Positions 54,524 through 62,123 of a stretch of DNA of 64,000 nt are shown here, piece after piece (the first letter of the stretch is position 1; every line of letters starts with the position of its first letter). Position numbers and translations under genes: made by a program. Location: contig NZ_JAACYI010000001.1 of assembly GCF_009996735.1 (NCBI RefSeq), positions 132,522-196,521 on the forward strand, in the 5' to 3' direction. The notes under the pieces are model-generated. The model made no database searches. It was given only the letters and a program-made list of their open reading frames with translations, and was not told the origin of the DNA. Source of the stretch: Cellulomonas sp. APG4. Its GTDB lineage: Bacteria > Actinomycetota > Actinomycetes > Actinomycetales > Cellulomonadaceae.

Positions 54524-55912
54524 ATGAGCGCGGGCCATGACGTGGACCTGGCGGTGGTCGGCTCCGGTGGTGCGGCGATGGCGGCTGCGATCACCGCGCG
54601 GCAGGCTGGGCACAGTGTCGTGCTGATCGAACGCGGCGTTCTCGGTGGGACCTGCGTGAACATCGGCTGCGTGCCGTCCAAGACGCTCCTGGCGGCCGCC
54701 GGCGCCCGTCACTCCGCTCTGACCAATCCCTTCGACGGCGCTCCCACCTCCGCAGGTGGAGTGGACCTACGGGCGTTGGTTCAGCAGAAGGACGAGCTGA
54801 TCGAGCAGCTGCGCGGTGCGAAGTACGCCGACGTCGCTGCCGCCAATGGGTTCGAGGTCGTGCCTGGGCACGCCGGGTTCCTTGATCGCGACACGCTCGC
54901 GGTCGAGGGCACGCCTCTGCGCGCCCAGGCGTACGTGGTGGCCACCGGGGCCGAGCCGGCGGTGCCCGAGCTGGCGGGTCTGGACGGCGTGGACTGGTTG
55001 ACGTCGACGACGGCCATGGAGCTCGATCAGGTGCCGAGGTCTCTGGTGCTGATCGGTGGCGGCTACGTCGGACTCGAACAGGCACAGCTCTTCGCCCACC
55101 TCGGTGCGAGGGTGTCCCTGGTCGGGCGCGTGGCTCCACGGGCCGAGCCGGAGCTGGCCGAACGCCTGCGCGCGGTCTTCGCCGACGACGGCATCGGCGT
55201 CCTCGAAGAGCACGCCGTCGCCGTCTCGGTCGACGGAGGCGAGGTCGTCGTAAGGACTGCGTCCGGTGTTGTGGTCCGCGGAGAGCGGCTGCTGATCGCC
55301 ACCGGTCGCGCGGCCCGCACCGACGGGCTGGGACTCGCCGCAGCAGGCGTCGACGTCGACGAGCGGGGTTTCGTCGTCACGGATGAGTTCCAGCGCACGA
55401 CCAACCCGCGCGTCTACGCCGCAGGCGACGTGTCCGGTGCCCCGCAGTACGTCTACGTCGCCGCCGCCGCAGGCCGCGCTGCCGCCGCCAACGCACTGGC
55501 CGGCCCGGACGGTCCTGGGGCGCGGGTCGACTACACCGGCCTGCCCACCGTGGTCTTCACCAACCCCCAGCTCGCCTCGGCCGGGCTGAGCGAGAAGGAG
55601 GCCCTCGAGCGCGGCCACGACTGCACGTCCCGAGTGCTGAACCTCTCAGAGGTCCCGCGCGCCTTGGTCAACCGCGACACCCGAGGGACCGTGAAGATCG
55701 TCGCCGACGCCGCAACAGGCAAGGTCCTGGGGGTGCACGCCCTCGCCGACAGCGCCGGCGAGATCATGCTCGCCGCGACCTACGCCATCAGAGCCGGCAT
55801 GACGGTCGACGACATCGCAGACACCTGGGCGCCCTACCTGACCATGGCCGAGAGCCTGCGGATCGCCGCAGGCCTGTTCCGCAACCAGATGCCGACGTCG
55901 TGCTGCGCCTGA
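54524..55912 (+). CDS. merA: Mercuric reductase
   Basis: The protein has 462 residues without the N-terminal NmerA domain. Redox cysteines Cys44 and Cys49 are in GGTCVNIGCVPSK; FAD and NADPH motifs are VVGSGGAAMAAA and IGGGYVGLEQAQ; the C-terminal vicinal pair that captures Hg is Cys460-Cys461 (PTSCCA). It reduces Hg(II) to Hg(0) with NADPH in the cytoplasm. ATG 54524 has GAAGGGA 8 bases upstream. No merT, merP or merB is nearby, so uptake must occur by other routes. Confidence 0.93.
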   Translation: MSAGHDVDLAVVGSGGAAMAAAITARQAGHSVVLIERGVLGGTCVNIGCVPSKTLLAAAGARHSALTNPFDGAPTSAGGVDLRALVQQKDELIEQLRGAKYADVAAANGFEVVPGHAGFLDRDTLAVEGTPLRAQAYVVATGAEPAVPELAGLDGVDWLTSTTAMELDQVPRSLVLIGGGYVGLEQAQLFAHLGARVSLVGRVAPRAEPELAERLRAVFADDGIGVLEEHAVAVSVDGGEVVVRTASGVVVRGERLLIATGRAARTDGLGLAAAGVDVDERGFVVTDEFQRTTNPRVYAAGDVSGAPQYVYVAAAAGRAAAANALAGPDGPGARVDYTGLPTVVFTNPQLASAGLSEKEALERGHDCTSRVLNLSEVPRALVNRDTRGTVKIVADAATGKVLGVHALADSAGEIMLAATYAIRAGMTVDDIADTWAPYLTMAESLRIAAGLFRNQMPTSCCA

Positions 55913-55976
55913 TCGCAGTGCCCGGCTGCGCCATCGGCGCCGAATCGGCCATCATGGATCATGACCGCGCCGCGCA

Positions 55977-56267
55977 GTGTCGCCCGCGACTCGGACCTGT
56001 GGTTGTTGCGGCCGACCTCGGCCCCATGCCGCGGAGCTGGGCAGCACCCCCAGCGTCTACATCTGCGTCGGATGCGCGCTCTGGGCAGCCCGCCGCTTGC
56101 TGATGAGCCGGTTCAGGGCCTCAGCCGCTGACGCAGAGCTGGCGCACTCGGGCAGCGCGGCGGCTGACGGCGCACTCGGCGGCCACGGCCACTGTTCCGG
56201 GCCATCGGGCTACTGGCTCCCGAAGGTGGAGAGGCCGCATCATGTGCCTCGGGTGACCGGAAGATGA
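55977..56267 (+). CDS. Possible zinc-ribbon small protein
   Basis: This frame from GTG 55977 encodes 96 residues with two Cys pairs, TCGCCGRP and YICVGCALWAARR, spaced as in small zinc ribbons of the ClpX-N type. There is no visible ribosome site, and the C-terminal half (from about 45) is low in structure signals. A short actinobacterial zinc-ribbon protein extended by read-through is possible, as is a chance frame. Weakly supported. Confidence 0.35.
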   Translation: MSPATRTCGCCGRPRPHAAELGSTPSVYICVGCALWAARRLLMSRFRASAADAELAHSGSAAADGALGGHGHCSGPSGYWLPKVERPHHVPRVTGR

Positions 56268-56422
56268 CCGCAGAACCTGTGGTGAGCCGCCCGACTACAA
56301 CACCGCCGCCGTCCCCCTCGTCGCCGGTGTTCTCGCTCAGTTGGGCTTCGTCCTGCCAATGGAGATCGGCGAGATGCTCGTGTCCCTGTCCACGATGCAC
56401 GACTGTGAGCGAGGATGTGCAC

Positions 56423-56974
56423 ATGCGTTCTCGGTTCCACGTCGCGACCGTTGTCCTCGCCAGCGCCGCTCTGCTTGCCGGCTGCTCCGCCACCACGTCA
56501 GAGGATGACGTGCTCGCCGATCTCGGTCTCGACGGCCTGACCGGTCAGGAGATCGTCGCGCAGCTCGACGCCTCCACCGAGAACCGGCCACTGGACTTCA
56601 CGGCTTCCGTGCGCGAGGGCGAGGTGCTCCTCGGCGACGGCTCCACAGAGATCGGCCTCCCCTTCGCCAAGGGTCAGTTCTACGTGTCGATCGCGCCCTA
56701 CATCCAGACCACGCACGAGTGCTTCTTCCACAGCCTCGCCACCTGCCAGGGCGAACTTGTCGACGAGCCGGTGGAGGTGACAATCACCGACTCCGACGGT
56801 GCGGTCCTCGTCGACGAGAGCGCCACGACGCACTCCAACGGCTTCGTCGGTTACTGGCTTCCCGAAGGCGTCGAGGGCACGATCGAGATCACCCAGGGCG
56901 ACCTGAGCGGCAGCGTTCCGTTCAGCACGACCGAGGGCAGCCCGACCTGTGTGACCACCCTCCAGCTCACCTGA
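56423..56974 (+). CDS. cueP: CueP-like copper-binding lipoprotein
   Basis: The protein has 183 residues with a lipobox LLAGC (Cys21). The rest matches the periplasmic copper protein CueP of Salmonella in pattern: LDGLTGQEIVAQLD, FYVSIAPYIQTTHECFFHSL, ATCQGELVDEPV, HSNGFVGYWLPEGVEGTIEI and the end SPTCVTTLQLT, with three conserved Cys. It should bind copper outside the membrane and may protect against copper or peroxide. In a Gram-positive cell the lipid anchor replaces the periplasm. ATG 56423 has GAGG 8 bases upstream. Confidence 0.87.
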   Translation: MRSRFHVATVVLASAALLAGCSATTSEDDVLADLGLDGLTGQEIVAQLDASTENRPLDFTASVREGEVLLGDGSTEIGLPFAKGQFYVSIAPYIQTTHECFFHSLATCQGELVDEPVEVTITDSDGAVLVDESATTHSNGFVGYWLPEGVEGTIEITQGDLSGSVPFSTTEGSPTCVTTLQLT

Positions 56975-57119
56975 TCCACCGCCCCTCCGGGCCGGCCTCG
57001 GCCGCTCCGGTCGCCATCGACGCACTGCCCGTGCAGTGGGCGCAGAGGCTGGGGCCCAGCGGGCTTGGCACTCACAGGTCATGACAGCACACGAGCACCT
57101 GCACCTGCCCACGCCTAAA

Positions 57120-57237
57120 CCCTCGCGCGAGAACTGGATGACCGACAGGACCGAGCGAGGGTCGCCCGAGGCCAAGACGACCCCGCCGGCGCGATCGCCA
57201 CGTCCGTGCCGGCGCCGATCGCCACACCGATGTCGGC
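57120..57237 (-). pseudogene. Fragment of a CopB-like P1B ATPase
   Basis: On the minus strand, ADIGVAIGAGTDVAIA (57191-57237) is followed, in a shifted frame, by GVVLASGDPRSVLSVIQFSR (57123-57190). Together they match the hinge region just after GDGVNDAPAL in copper-type P1B ATPases. Only about 40 residues remain, with one frameshift and no flanking domain. It is a fossil of a metal pump lost during rearrangement. The intergenic stretch 56975-57423 holds nothing else recognisable apart from the palindrome AAACGAACGTTT (57250-57261). Confidence 0.7.
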
Positions 57238-57423
57238 TGCGAGAGGCGTAAACGAACGTTTCCGCTACACCCGCCACAAGTCAGCCGACGCGGGTCTTCC
57301 AGCGGAAGGTGGCGGGAGTCTGCCGAAGCCGAGTGGCGGTCCGGCCGCTCTCTGACGTCGCCGAGCCACGCGGTCGCAGCAGCGCCGCTGGCGCGGGCTC
57401 GGGTCCCGGCGGAGGGTGGGGTG

Positions 57424-58319
57424 ATGACGTCGTACTGGCTCGTGCTCGGTCTGGCGGCGCTGCCCGCGCTGGGCAACTTCGCCGGTGGGGCACTTGCCGA
57501 GTTCTTCCGGGTCTCGGACCGCACGCTGAGCCTGGCGCTGCACCTGGCCGCTGGCATCGTGCTCGCGGTGGTGGGGCTGGAGCTGATGCCTGAGGCGCTG
57601 GCGGGTAGCCCCGCGTGGGTCCCCATGCTGGCCTTCGTCGCCGGCGGTGCGGCGTTCATCGGACTCGACCGGGTGGCCGTCTTCGTCCAGGCCAGGCTCG
57701 GCCGACCCGACGAGGACGCCACCGGCAGCAGGACACGCGCCGTGGGGATCTTCTCCGGGGTCTCCATGGACTTGTTCAGCGACGGCGTCATGATCGGTAC
57801 CGGTGCCGTCATCAACCGCCCGGACTCGCCGCGGCTGACGACCGGCGCGGAGGTCGAGCTCGTGGAGTTCCTCGACTTCGAGTGCGAGGCGTGCGGCGCG
57901 ATCTACGCGGTGGTCGAGGACCTCAAGGAGCGGTACGGCGCGTCGCGGTGGTCGTCCGCTACATGCCGCTGCACGCCAGCTCGGTGAACGCGGCCCTGGC
58001 GGCCGAGGCCGCAGGCGAGCAGGGGCGGCACGAGGAGATATCCGACCTGCTCTTCACCAGACAGGCGGAGTGCGGACACCAGCAGACCGCTGAGCGTGAC
58101 CTGTTCTTCGACTACGCGGAAGAGCTGGGCCTGGACGCAGCTCAGTTCGAGGAGGACTTCGACGACCCGGCGACACTGGCGCGCATCGAGCGCGATCAGG
58201 TGGACGGGCAGGCCGCTGGAGTCACCGGGACGCCGACGTTCTTCCTCGACGGCGCGCCGTTGCCCGTGGACAGCATCGATGACCTCGAGCGGGCGCTGAC
58301 CGCGGCCCTCGATGGCTAG
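57424..58319 (+). pseudogene. ZIP transporter-DsbA chimera with frameshift
   Basis: From ATG 57424 the frame encodes the first ~130 residues of a ZIP metal transporter (LGLAALPALGNFAGGALAEF ... SMDLFSDGVMIGTGAVIN). It runs without a break into a DsbA-like thioredoxin domain (ELVEFLDFECEACGAIYAV, active site CEAC). After KERYG the frame is lost: stop at 57987, while the rest of the DsbA domain (VVRYMPLHASSVNAALA ... GVTGTPTFFLDG) continues in another frame to 58319. A loss of about 4 bases near 57940-57950 explains it. So a recombination joined two genes and a later indel broke the product. A sequencing error at the shift is possible. Confidence 0.75.
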
Positions 58320-59000
58320 GCAGGCCGCCACCGGCACGGCCGGAACGCCCACGGGCCGCCCGGCCGAGGCCGCGCCCGCGCGCACGGCGACGGGGTGGCG
58401 CGCAGCTGTGGCGGCATCGCGCAGGCTCGGCCGGTCTGGTCATCATGGGCGGGATGGGGCTCGCCGCGCGGTCGCCCTCCTGCTGGAGCGGATCGCGATC
58501 CTGCTCGACTGGACCACATTCCCCAGCTGCACGCTCAACCCGGTGCTCTCCTGCGGCTCGGTGATGACGTCTCCGCAGGCGTCGGTGTTCGGCTTCCCCA
58601 ACCCGGTCATCGGCGTCGTCGGCTTCACCGTGGTCCTGACGACGGGCGTGGCGATCCTCGCCGGCGCCCGGCTCGCCCGCTGGTACTGGGCAGGGCTGCA
58701 GGTCGGGGCGACGGCCGCGTCCGTCTTCGTGCACTGGCTCGTCTTCCAGAGCCTGTACCGCATCGGCGCCCTGTGCCCGGACTGCCTCGTCGTGTGATCG
58801 TGACCATCCCGCTGTTCGTGGTCATGACCGCGCGCAACCTCCGCGCGATCCCGTCGCCACGGCTCCCGGGAGCGCAGAAGGCGGTCGACGTCGTGCAGGA
58901 GTACCAGCTGCCGATCGTGGTCGCCTGGTACCTGGTCATCACCGCGTCGGCGGCGCAGCGGTTCTGGGACGTATTGGATCACGCCCCTGCCCTGAGGAGG
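58312..59000 (+). pseudogene. VKOR-family disulfide-forming membrane protein, frameshifted
   Basis: The core frame (58312-58797) encodes FPSCTLNPVLSCGSVM and GFPNPVIGVVGF, then the redox motif GALCPDCLVV followed by a stop. One base lost there (GTGTG-ATC for an expected GTG-TGG-ATC) shifts the frame; the missing helix IVTIPLFVVMTARNLRAI and a last helix (QLPIVVAWYLVITASAA) continue in another frame. Before the core, helix 1 (GLVIMGGMGLAA) is also in another frame. VKOR reoxidises DsbA-type proteins, and its start overlaps the DsbA chimera. Both partners are broken. The right border is approximate. Confidence 0.75.
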
Positions 59001-59009
59001 GGGCGCCTC

Positions 59010-60287
59010 TCAGGTGGCCAGGTCCCACAGGAGGAAGACGTTGAGGGCGACGATGAGCGCCGCCACGACCCCGGCAGCCGCGGTCGTGACCGGGCGGTTG
59101 ACCAGCGAGCCCATCAGGGAGCGCCGCGCCGTGAAGATCAGCAGCGGCACAAGGGCGAAGGGGATACCGAAGCTCAGCACCACCTGGGACCAGACCAGGG
59201 CCGCTGTCGGGTCGATACCCAGGGAGAGGACCACCAGGGCCGGCGCAAGGGTCAGCGCCCGGCGCAGCCACAACGGGATCTGGCGCTGCAGGAACCCCGC
59301 CATGACCACCTGGCCTGCGTAGGTCCCCACAGACGACGCCGCGAAACCCGAGGCCAGCAGGGCGAGCGCGAAGGCCAACGCCGCGCCCTCGCCCGCAGCT
59401 GCAGCGAGGCTGGCGTGGGCACCCTCCAGGGTGGCGGCGCCCGGGTCGCCAGCGAAGAGCTGGGCGGCGACGATCAGCATCGTGGCGTTGATCAGGCCCG
59501 CCCCTCCCATCGCCAGCAGGACGTCCAACCGCTGGCTGCGCAGGACACGGCGCAGCGCCGCCGGCGCGACCGTGGCCCCGGCCGGACCGGCGAGCCCGTA
59601 CCGGCCAGGCATCAGCGCCGAGTGCACGTAGATCACGTGCGGCATGACGGTCGCCCCGAGGATGCCGGTGGCCAGCAGGACGCTGTCGGAGTCGACGAAC
59701 CCGGGCACGAGCCCGCCGGCCAGGGCCGCCGGCTCCGCGCCCGCGACCACCAACGTGTAGGCGAATCCGAGCGCGATCACAGCCAGCAGACCGGTGATCA
59801 CCAGCTCGAAGGGCCGGTGGCCACGCGACTGCGCAGCGAGGAGGCCGAACGCGACGACAGCGGTGATGAGTCCGCCGACGGGCAGCGGGACACCGAACAG
59901 CAGGTACAGGGCAACCGCACCACCGACCACCTCCGCAAGATCGGTCGCGATCGCCACGGCCTCGGCCTGCACCCACAGCAACCTCGTGACCGGGCGAGGT
60001 AGGTGCGCCCGGCACAGCGAGGCGAGGTCCTGGCCGGTGGCCAGGCCGAGCTTGGCCGTGAGCGCCTGGATCAGCATGGCCATGAGATTGGCGGCGACGA
60101 TCACCCACAGCAGCCGGTACTCGTAGCCGGCGCCACCCGCGAAGTTCGTCGCGAAGTTGCCGGGGTCGACGTAGGCAACCGCGGCCACGAACGCGGGCCC
60201 GAGCAGCACCCACGTGCCCCCGGACCGTCGCGACGCGTGAGCCCCCGCGGCACGCGCACGTGCCGACCGGTTATCGAGAACGCGCAC
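59010..60287 (-). CDS. mntH: NRAMP-family divalent metal transporter
   Basis: The protein has 425 residues with eleven helices. Metal ligands are in DPGNFATNF (41-49) and the helix 6 motif GATVMPHVIYVHSAL. It should import Mn(II) (or Fe) with protons. GTG 60287 has GGAGGAG 5-6 bases upstream. It ends just before the VKOR fossil, convergent with it. No MntR or DtxR box is recognisable upstream. On this island an Mn importer may help resist oxidative stress or metal replacement. Confidence 0.93.
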   Translation of the reverse strand: MRVLDNRSARARAAGAHASRRSGGTWVLLGPAFVAAVAYVDPGNFATNFAGGAGYEYRLLWVIVAANLMAMLIQALTAKLGLATGQDLASLCRAHLPRPVTRLLWVQAEAVAIATDLAEVVGGAVALYLLFGVPLPVGGLITAVVAFGLLAAQSRGHRPFELVITGLLAVIALGFAYTLVVAGAEPAALAGGLVPGFVDSDSVLLATGILGATVMPHVIYVHSALMPGRYGLAGPAGATVAPAALRRVLRSQRLDVLLAMGGAGLINATMLIVAAQLFAGDPGAATLEGAHASLAAAAGEGAALAFALALLASGFAASSVGTYAGQVVMAGFLQRQIPLWLRRALTLAPALVVLSLGIDPTAALVWSQVVLSFGIPFALVPLLIFTARRSLMGSLVNRPVTTAAAGVVAALIVALNVFLLWDLAT

Positions 60288-60630
60288 AGGTGCTCCTCCG
60301 GCGGCGGGGTGATGGGACCGAAACTAGCGTCGCGCAGCGGTGCGTCGCAGCCGCCGCGGGGTCCGTCCGTCGCGGTTCTGGTGGCGACCGGTGAGGAGGT
60401 GCGGCCGGCGTGACTTGCTCCCGTGCCTACGGCTCCTGCCGGGCGGACGGTGCCGAAGCCGGTCGACGGAACGGACTCACTCTGCGCGAGCCTCGCGAGC
60501 ATGGCGTTGTTCAGCGAGCACTGAACCTCGGTGCCGGGTCGCGTCCAGGTAACGGCGCTTTCGTGGTTGCCCCACAGATCGATGCGACTCGCGGTGTGAC
60601 TGACGTTCACCTTCCCGCCACTCGCCGGAA

Positions 60631-60674
60631 CCTTGTTTCAAGCCTCGTCTACCTAGATGATGGTCAAAACAAGG
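60631..60674. promoter_or_regulatory. Concentric dyad overlapping the ribosome site of the arsR-arsC fusion
   Basis: Outer arms CCTTGTTT (60631-60638) and AAACAAGG (60667-60674) and inner TCTACCTAGA (60648-60657) share the same centre (60652.5). The right outer arm contains the AAGG of the Shine-Dalgarno AAGGAG (60671-60676). It may be a double operator for an ArsR dimer pair, or an RNA stem that hides the ribosome site. The rest of 60288-60630 shows no recognisable gene or signal. Confidence 0.55.
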
Positions 60675-60686
60675 AGATGGGTGACG

Positions 60687-61664
60687 ATGACAGTCGCACA
60701 GAACACCGCTGTGCACGCGATGCCGCGTGACGTCGCGGACTCGGTGGTGCCGGTCGTCCGCGCGCTCGCGGACCCGCTGCGGCTGCAGATCGTCTCCGCG
60801 CTCGCCGCCGCGCCGGGTGGTCGGCTCGCCGCAGGCGAGATCGCCTCGTTCACCGAGCTCGCCGGTCCGACGGTCTCGCACCACCTCAAGTCCCTGCGCG
60901 AAGCAGGCGTAGTGCGGGCCGAGCGGCGCGGCACATGGATCTTCTACACGCTCGCGCCGGGGATGGGGCGAGTCGCCTCCGCGCTGCTCGACGGCCTCGC
61001 ACAGGCGGCCACCGGTCCCCGGCAGGACGAGGACCTCGAGGAGGGGCCGCGCCCGGACGCCGAGGCAGTCCTGGAGCGCGCGGTGGCGCGGCTTGGCGAC
61101 CGCTTCCCGCAGATCTCAGGAGACGTGGTGTGGCTGGTTGTACGCGAGTCCTACGCCGCGCTGGCACGGACCGCCACGGTGACGACGCACCTGTCCGTCC
61201 TCGCCGAGCGCTTCGCTCGGCAGCGGCTCGAGGACCAGGTTCGCACCGCCACGGGCGCGGACAGCCGACCCCAGGTGCTGTTCGTCTGCACGGCGAACGC
61301 GGGCCGCTCCCAGCTCGCCGCCGCACTGCTGCGCAAGATCGCCGGTGACCGGGTCGTGGTCCGCTCGGCCGGCTCGCTGCCCGCCGCGCACGTCCACGCC
61401 ACCGTCGCCCCGCTGCTGAGCGAGCTCCTCGCCGACCAGCCGGACGCCGAGGACCCGTTCCCCAAGCCGCTGACCGACGACGCCGTCCGCGCCGCCGACG
61501 TGGTCGTCACCATGGGCTGCGGCGACTCGTGCCCGGTACTGCCGGGCAAGCGGTACGAGGACTGGCCGATCGGCGACCCCGCCATGGCCTCTCCCGAAGG
61601 CGTGCGAGCGATCTACGACGATCTCGCTGCGCGCGTCGGGGCGCTCGCGGCAACCCTCAGCTGA
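60687..61664 (+). CDS. ArsR repressor-arsenate reductase fusion protein
   Basis: The protein has 325 residues from ATG 60687 (SD AAGGAG 10 bases upstream; GTG 60681 is an alternative). Domain 1 (about 10-105) is an ArsR winged helix (LADPLRLQIVSAL, GPTVSHHLKSLREAGVV) without an obvious Cys metal site. A linker and a helical domain like the N-terminal part of some actinobacterial ArsC proteins (VLERAVARLGDRFPQISGD, about 120-185) follow. The C-terminal domain (about 195-325) is a low-molecular-weight phosphatase-type arsenate reductase with P-loop CTANAGRS (Cys201) and MGCGDSCP. One chain thus combines sensing and reduction. It is first in the ars operon. Confidence 0.9.
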   Translation: MTVAQNTAVHAMPRDVADSVVPVVRALADPLRLQIVSALAAAPGGRLAAGEIASFTELAGPTVSHHLKSLREAGVVRAERRGTWIFYTLAPGMGRVASALLDGLAQAATGPRQDEDLEEGPRPDAEAVLERAVARLGDRFPQISGDVVWLVVRESYAALARTATVTTHLSVLAERFARQRLEDQVRTATGADSRPQVLFVCTANAGRSQLAAALLRKIAGDRVVVRSAGSLPAAHVHATVAPLLSELLADQPDAEDPFPKPLTDDAVRAADVVVTMGCGDSCPVLPGKRYEDWPIGDPAMASPEGVRAIYDDLAARVGALAATLS

Positions 61665-61693
61665 CCCGCCCCCACCCACATCCGAGGAGAGCC

Positions 61694-62122
61694 ATGACCG
61701 AGACCACCCGCCCGTCTGCCCTGTTCGTGTGCGTGCACAACGCCGGCCGCTCGCAGATGGCGGCCGGGTTCCTGCAGCACCTGTCCGGCGGCGCCGTCGA
61801 GGTCCGCTCCGCCGGGTCGATGCCGGCGGACCAGATCAACCCGGTCGCCGTCGAGGCGATGCTCGAGGTCGGCGTCGACATCCGCGACCAGCAGCCCAAG
61901 GTCCTGACCACCGACGCGGTCCGGGCGTCCGACGTCGTCATCACGATGGGCTGCGGCGACGTCTGCCCGATCTTCCCCGGCAAGCGCTACGAGGACTGGC
62001 AGCTCGACGACCCGGCGGGCCAGGGCATCGAGTCCGTCCGTCCGATCCGGGACGAGATCCGCACCCGTGTGCTCACCCTCCTCGACGAGCTCGGCGTCGA
62101 GCCCGCCGCGGCGACCGCCTGA
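61694..62122 (+). CDS. arsC: Arsenate reductase, low-molecular-weight phosphatase type
   Basis: The protein has 142 residues. The P-loop is CVHNAGRSQ (Cys13, Arg19); MGCGDVCP holds the additional cysteines for the thiol relay and DDPAGQ the general acid Asp. It reduces As(V) to As(III), probably with thioredoxin or mycothiol. ATG 61694 has GAGGAGA 3-4 bases upstream. It lies 29 bases after the fusion gene and one base before the oxidoreductase gene. No arsenite exporter (acr3 or arsB) is within the window. Confidence 0.93.
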   Translation: MTETTRPSALFVCVHNAGRSQMAAGFLQHLSGGAVEVRSAGSMPADQINPVAVEAMLEVGVDIRDQQPKVLTTDAVRASDVVITMGCGDVCPIFPGKRYEDWQLDDPAGQGIESVRPIRDEIRTRVLTLLDELGVEPAAATA

Positions 62123-62123
62123 C

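Noticed and set aside
60101-60610. A 169-codon minus-strand frame across the mntH start and the region upstream
   Set aside because: It overlaps the well supported mntH start in another frame and has no recognisable domain or conserved motif.
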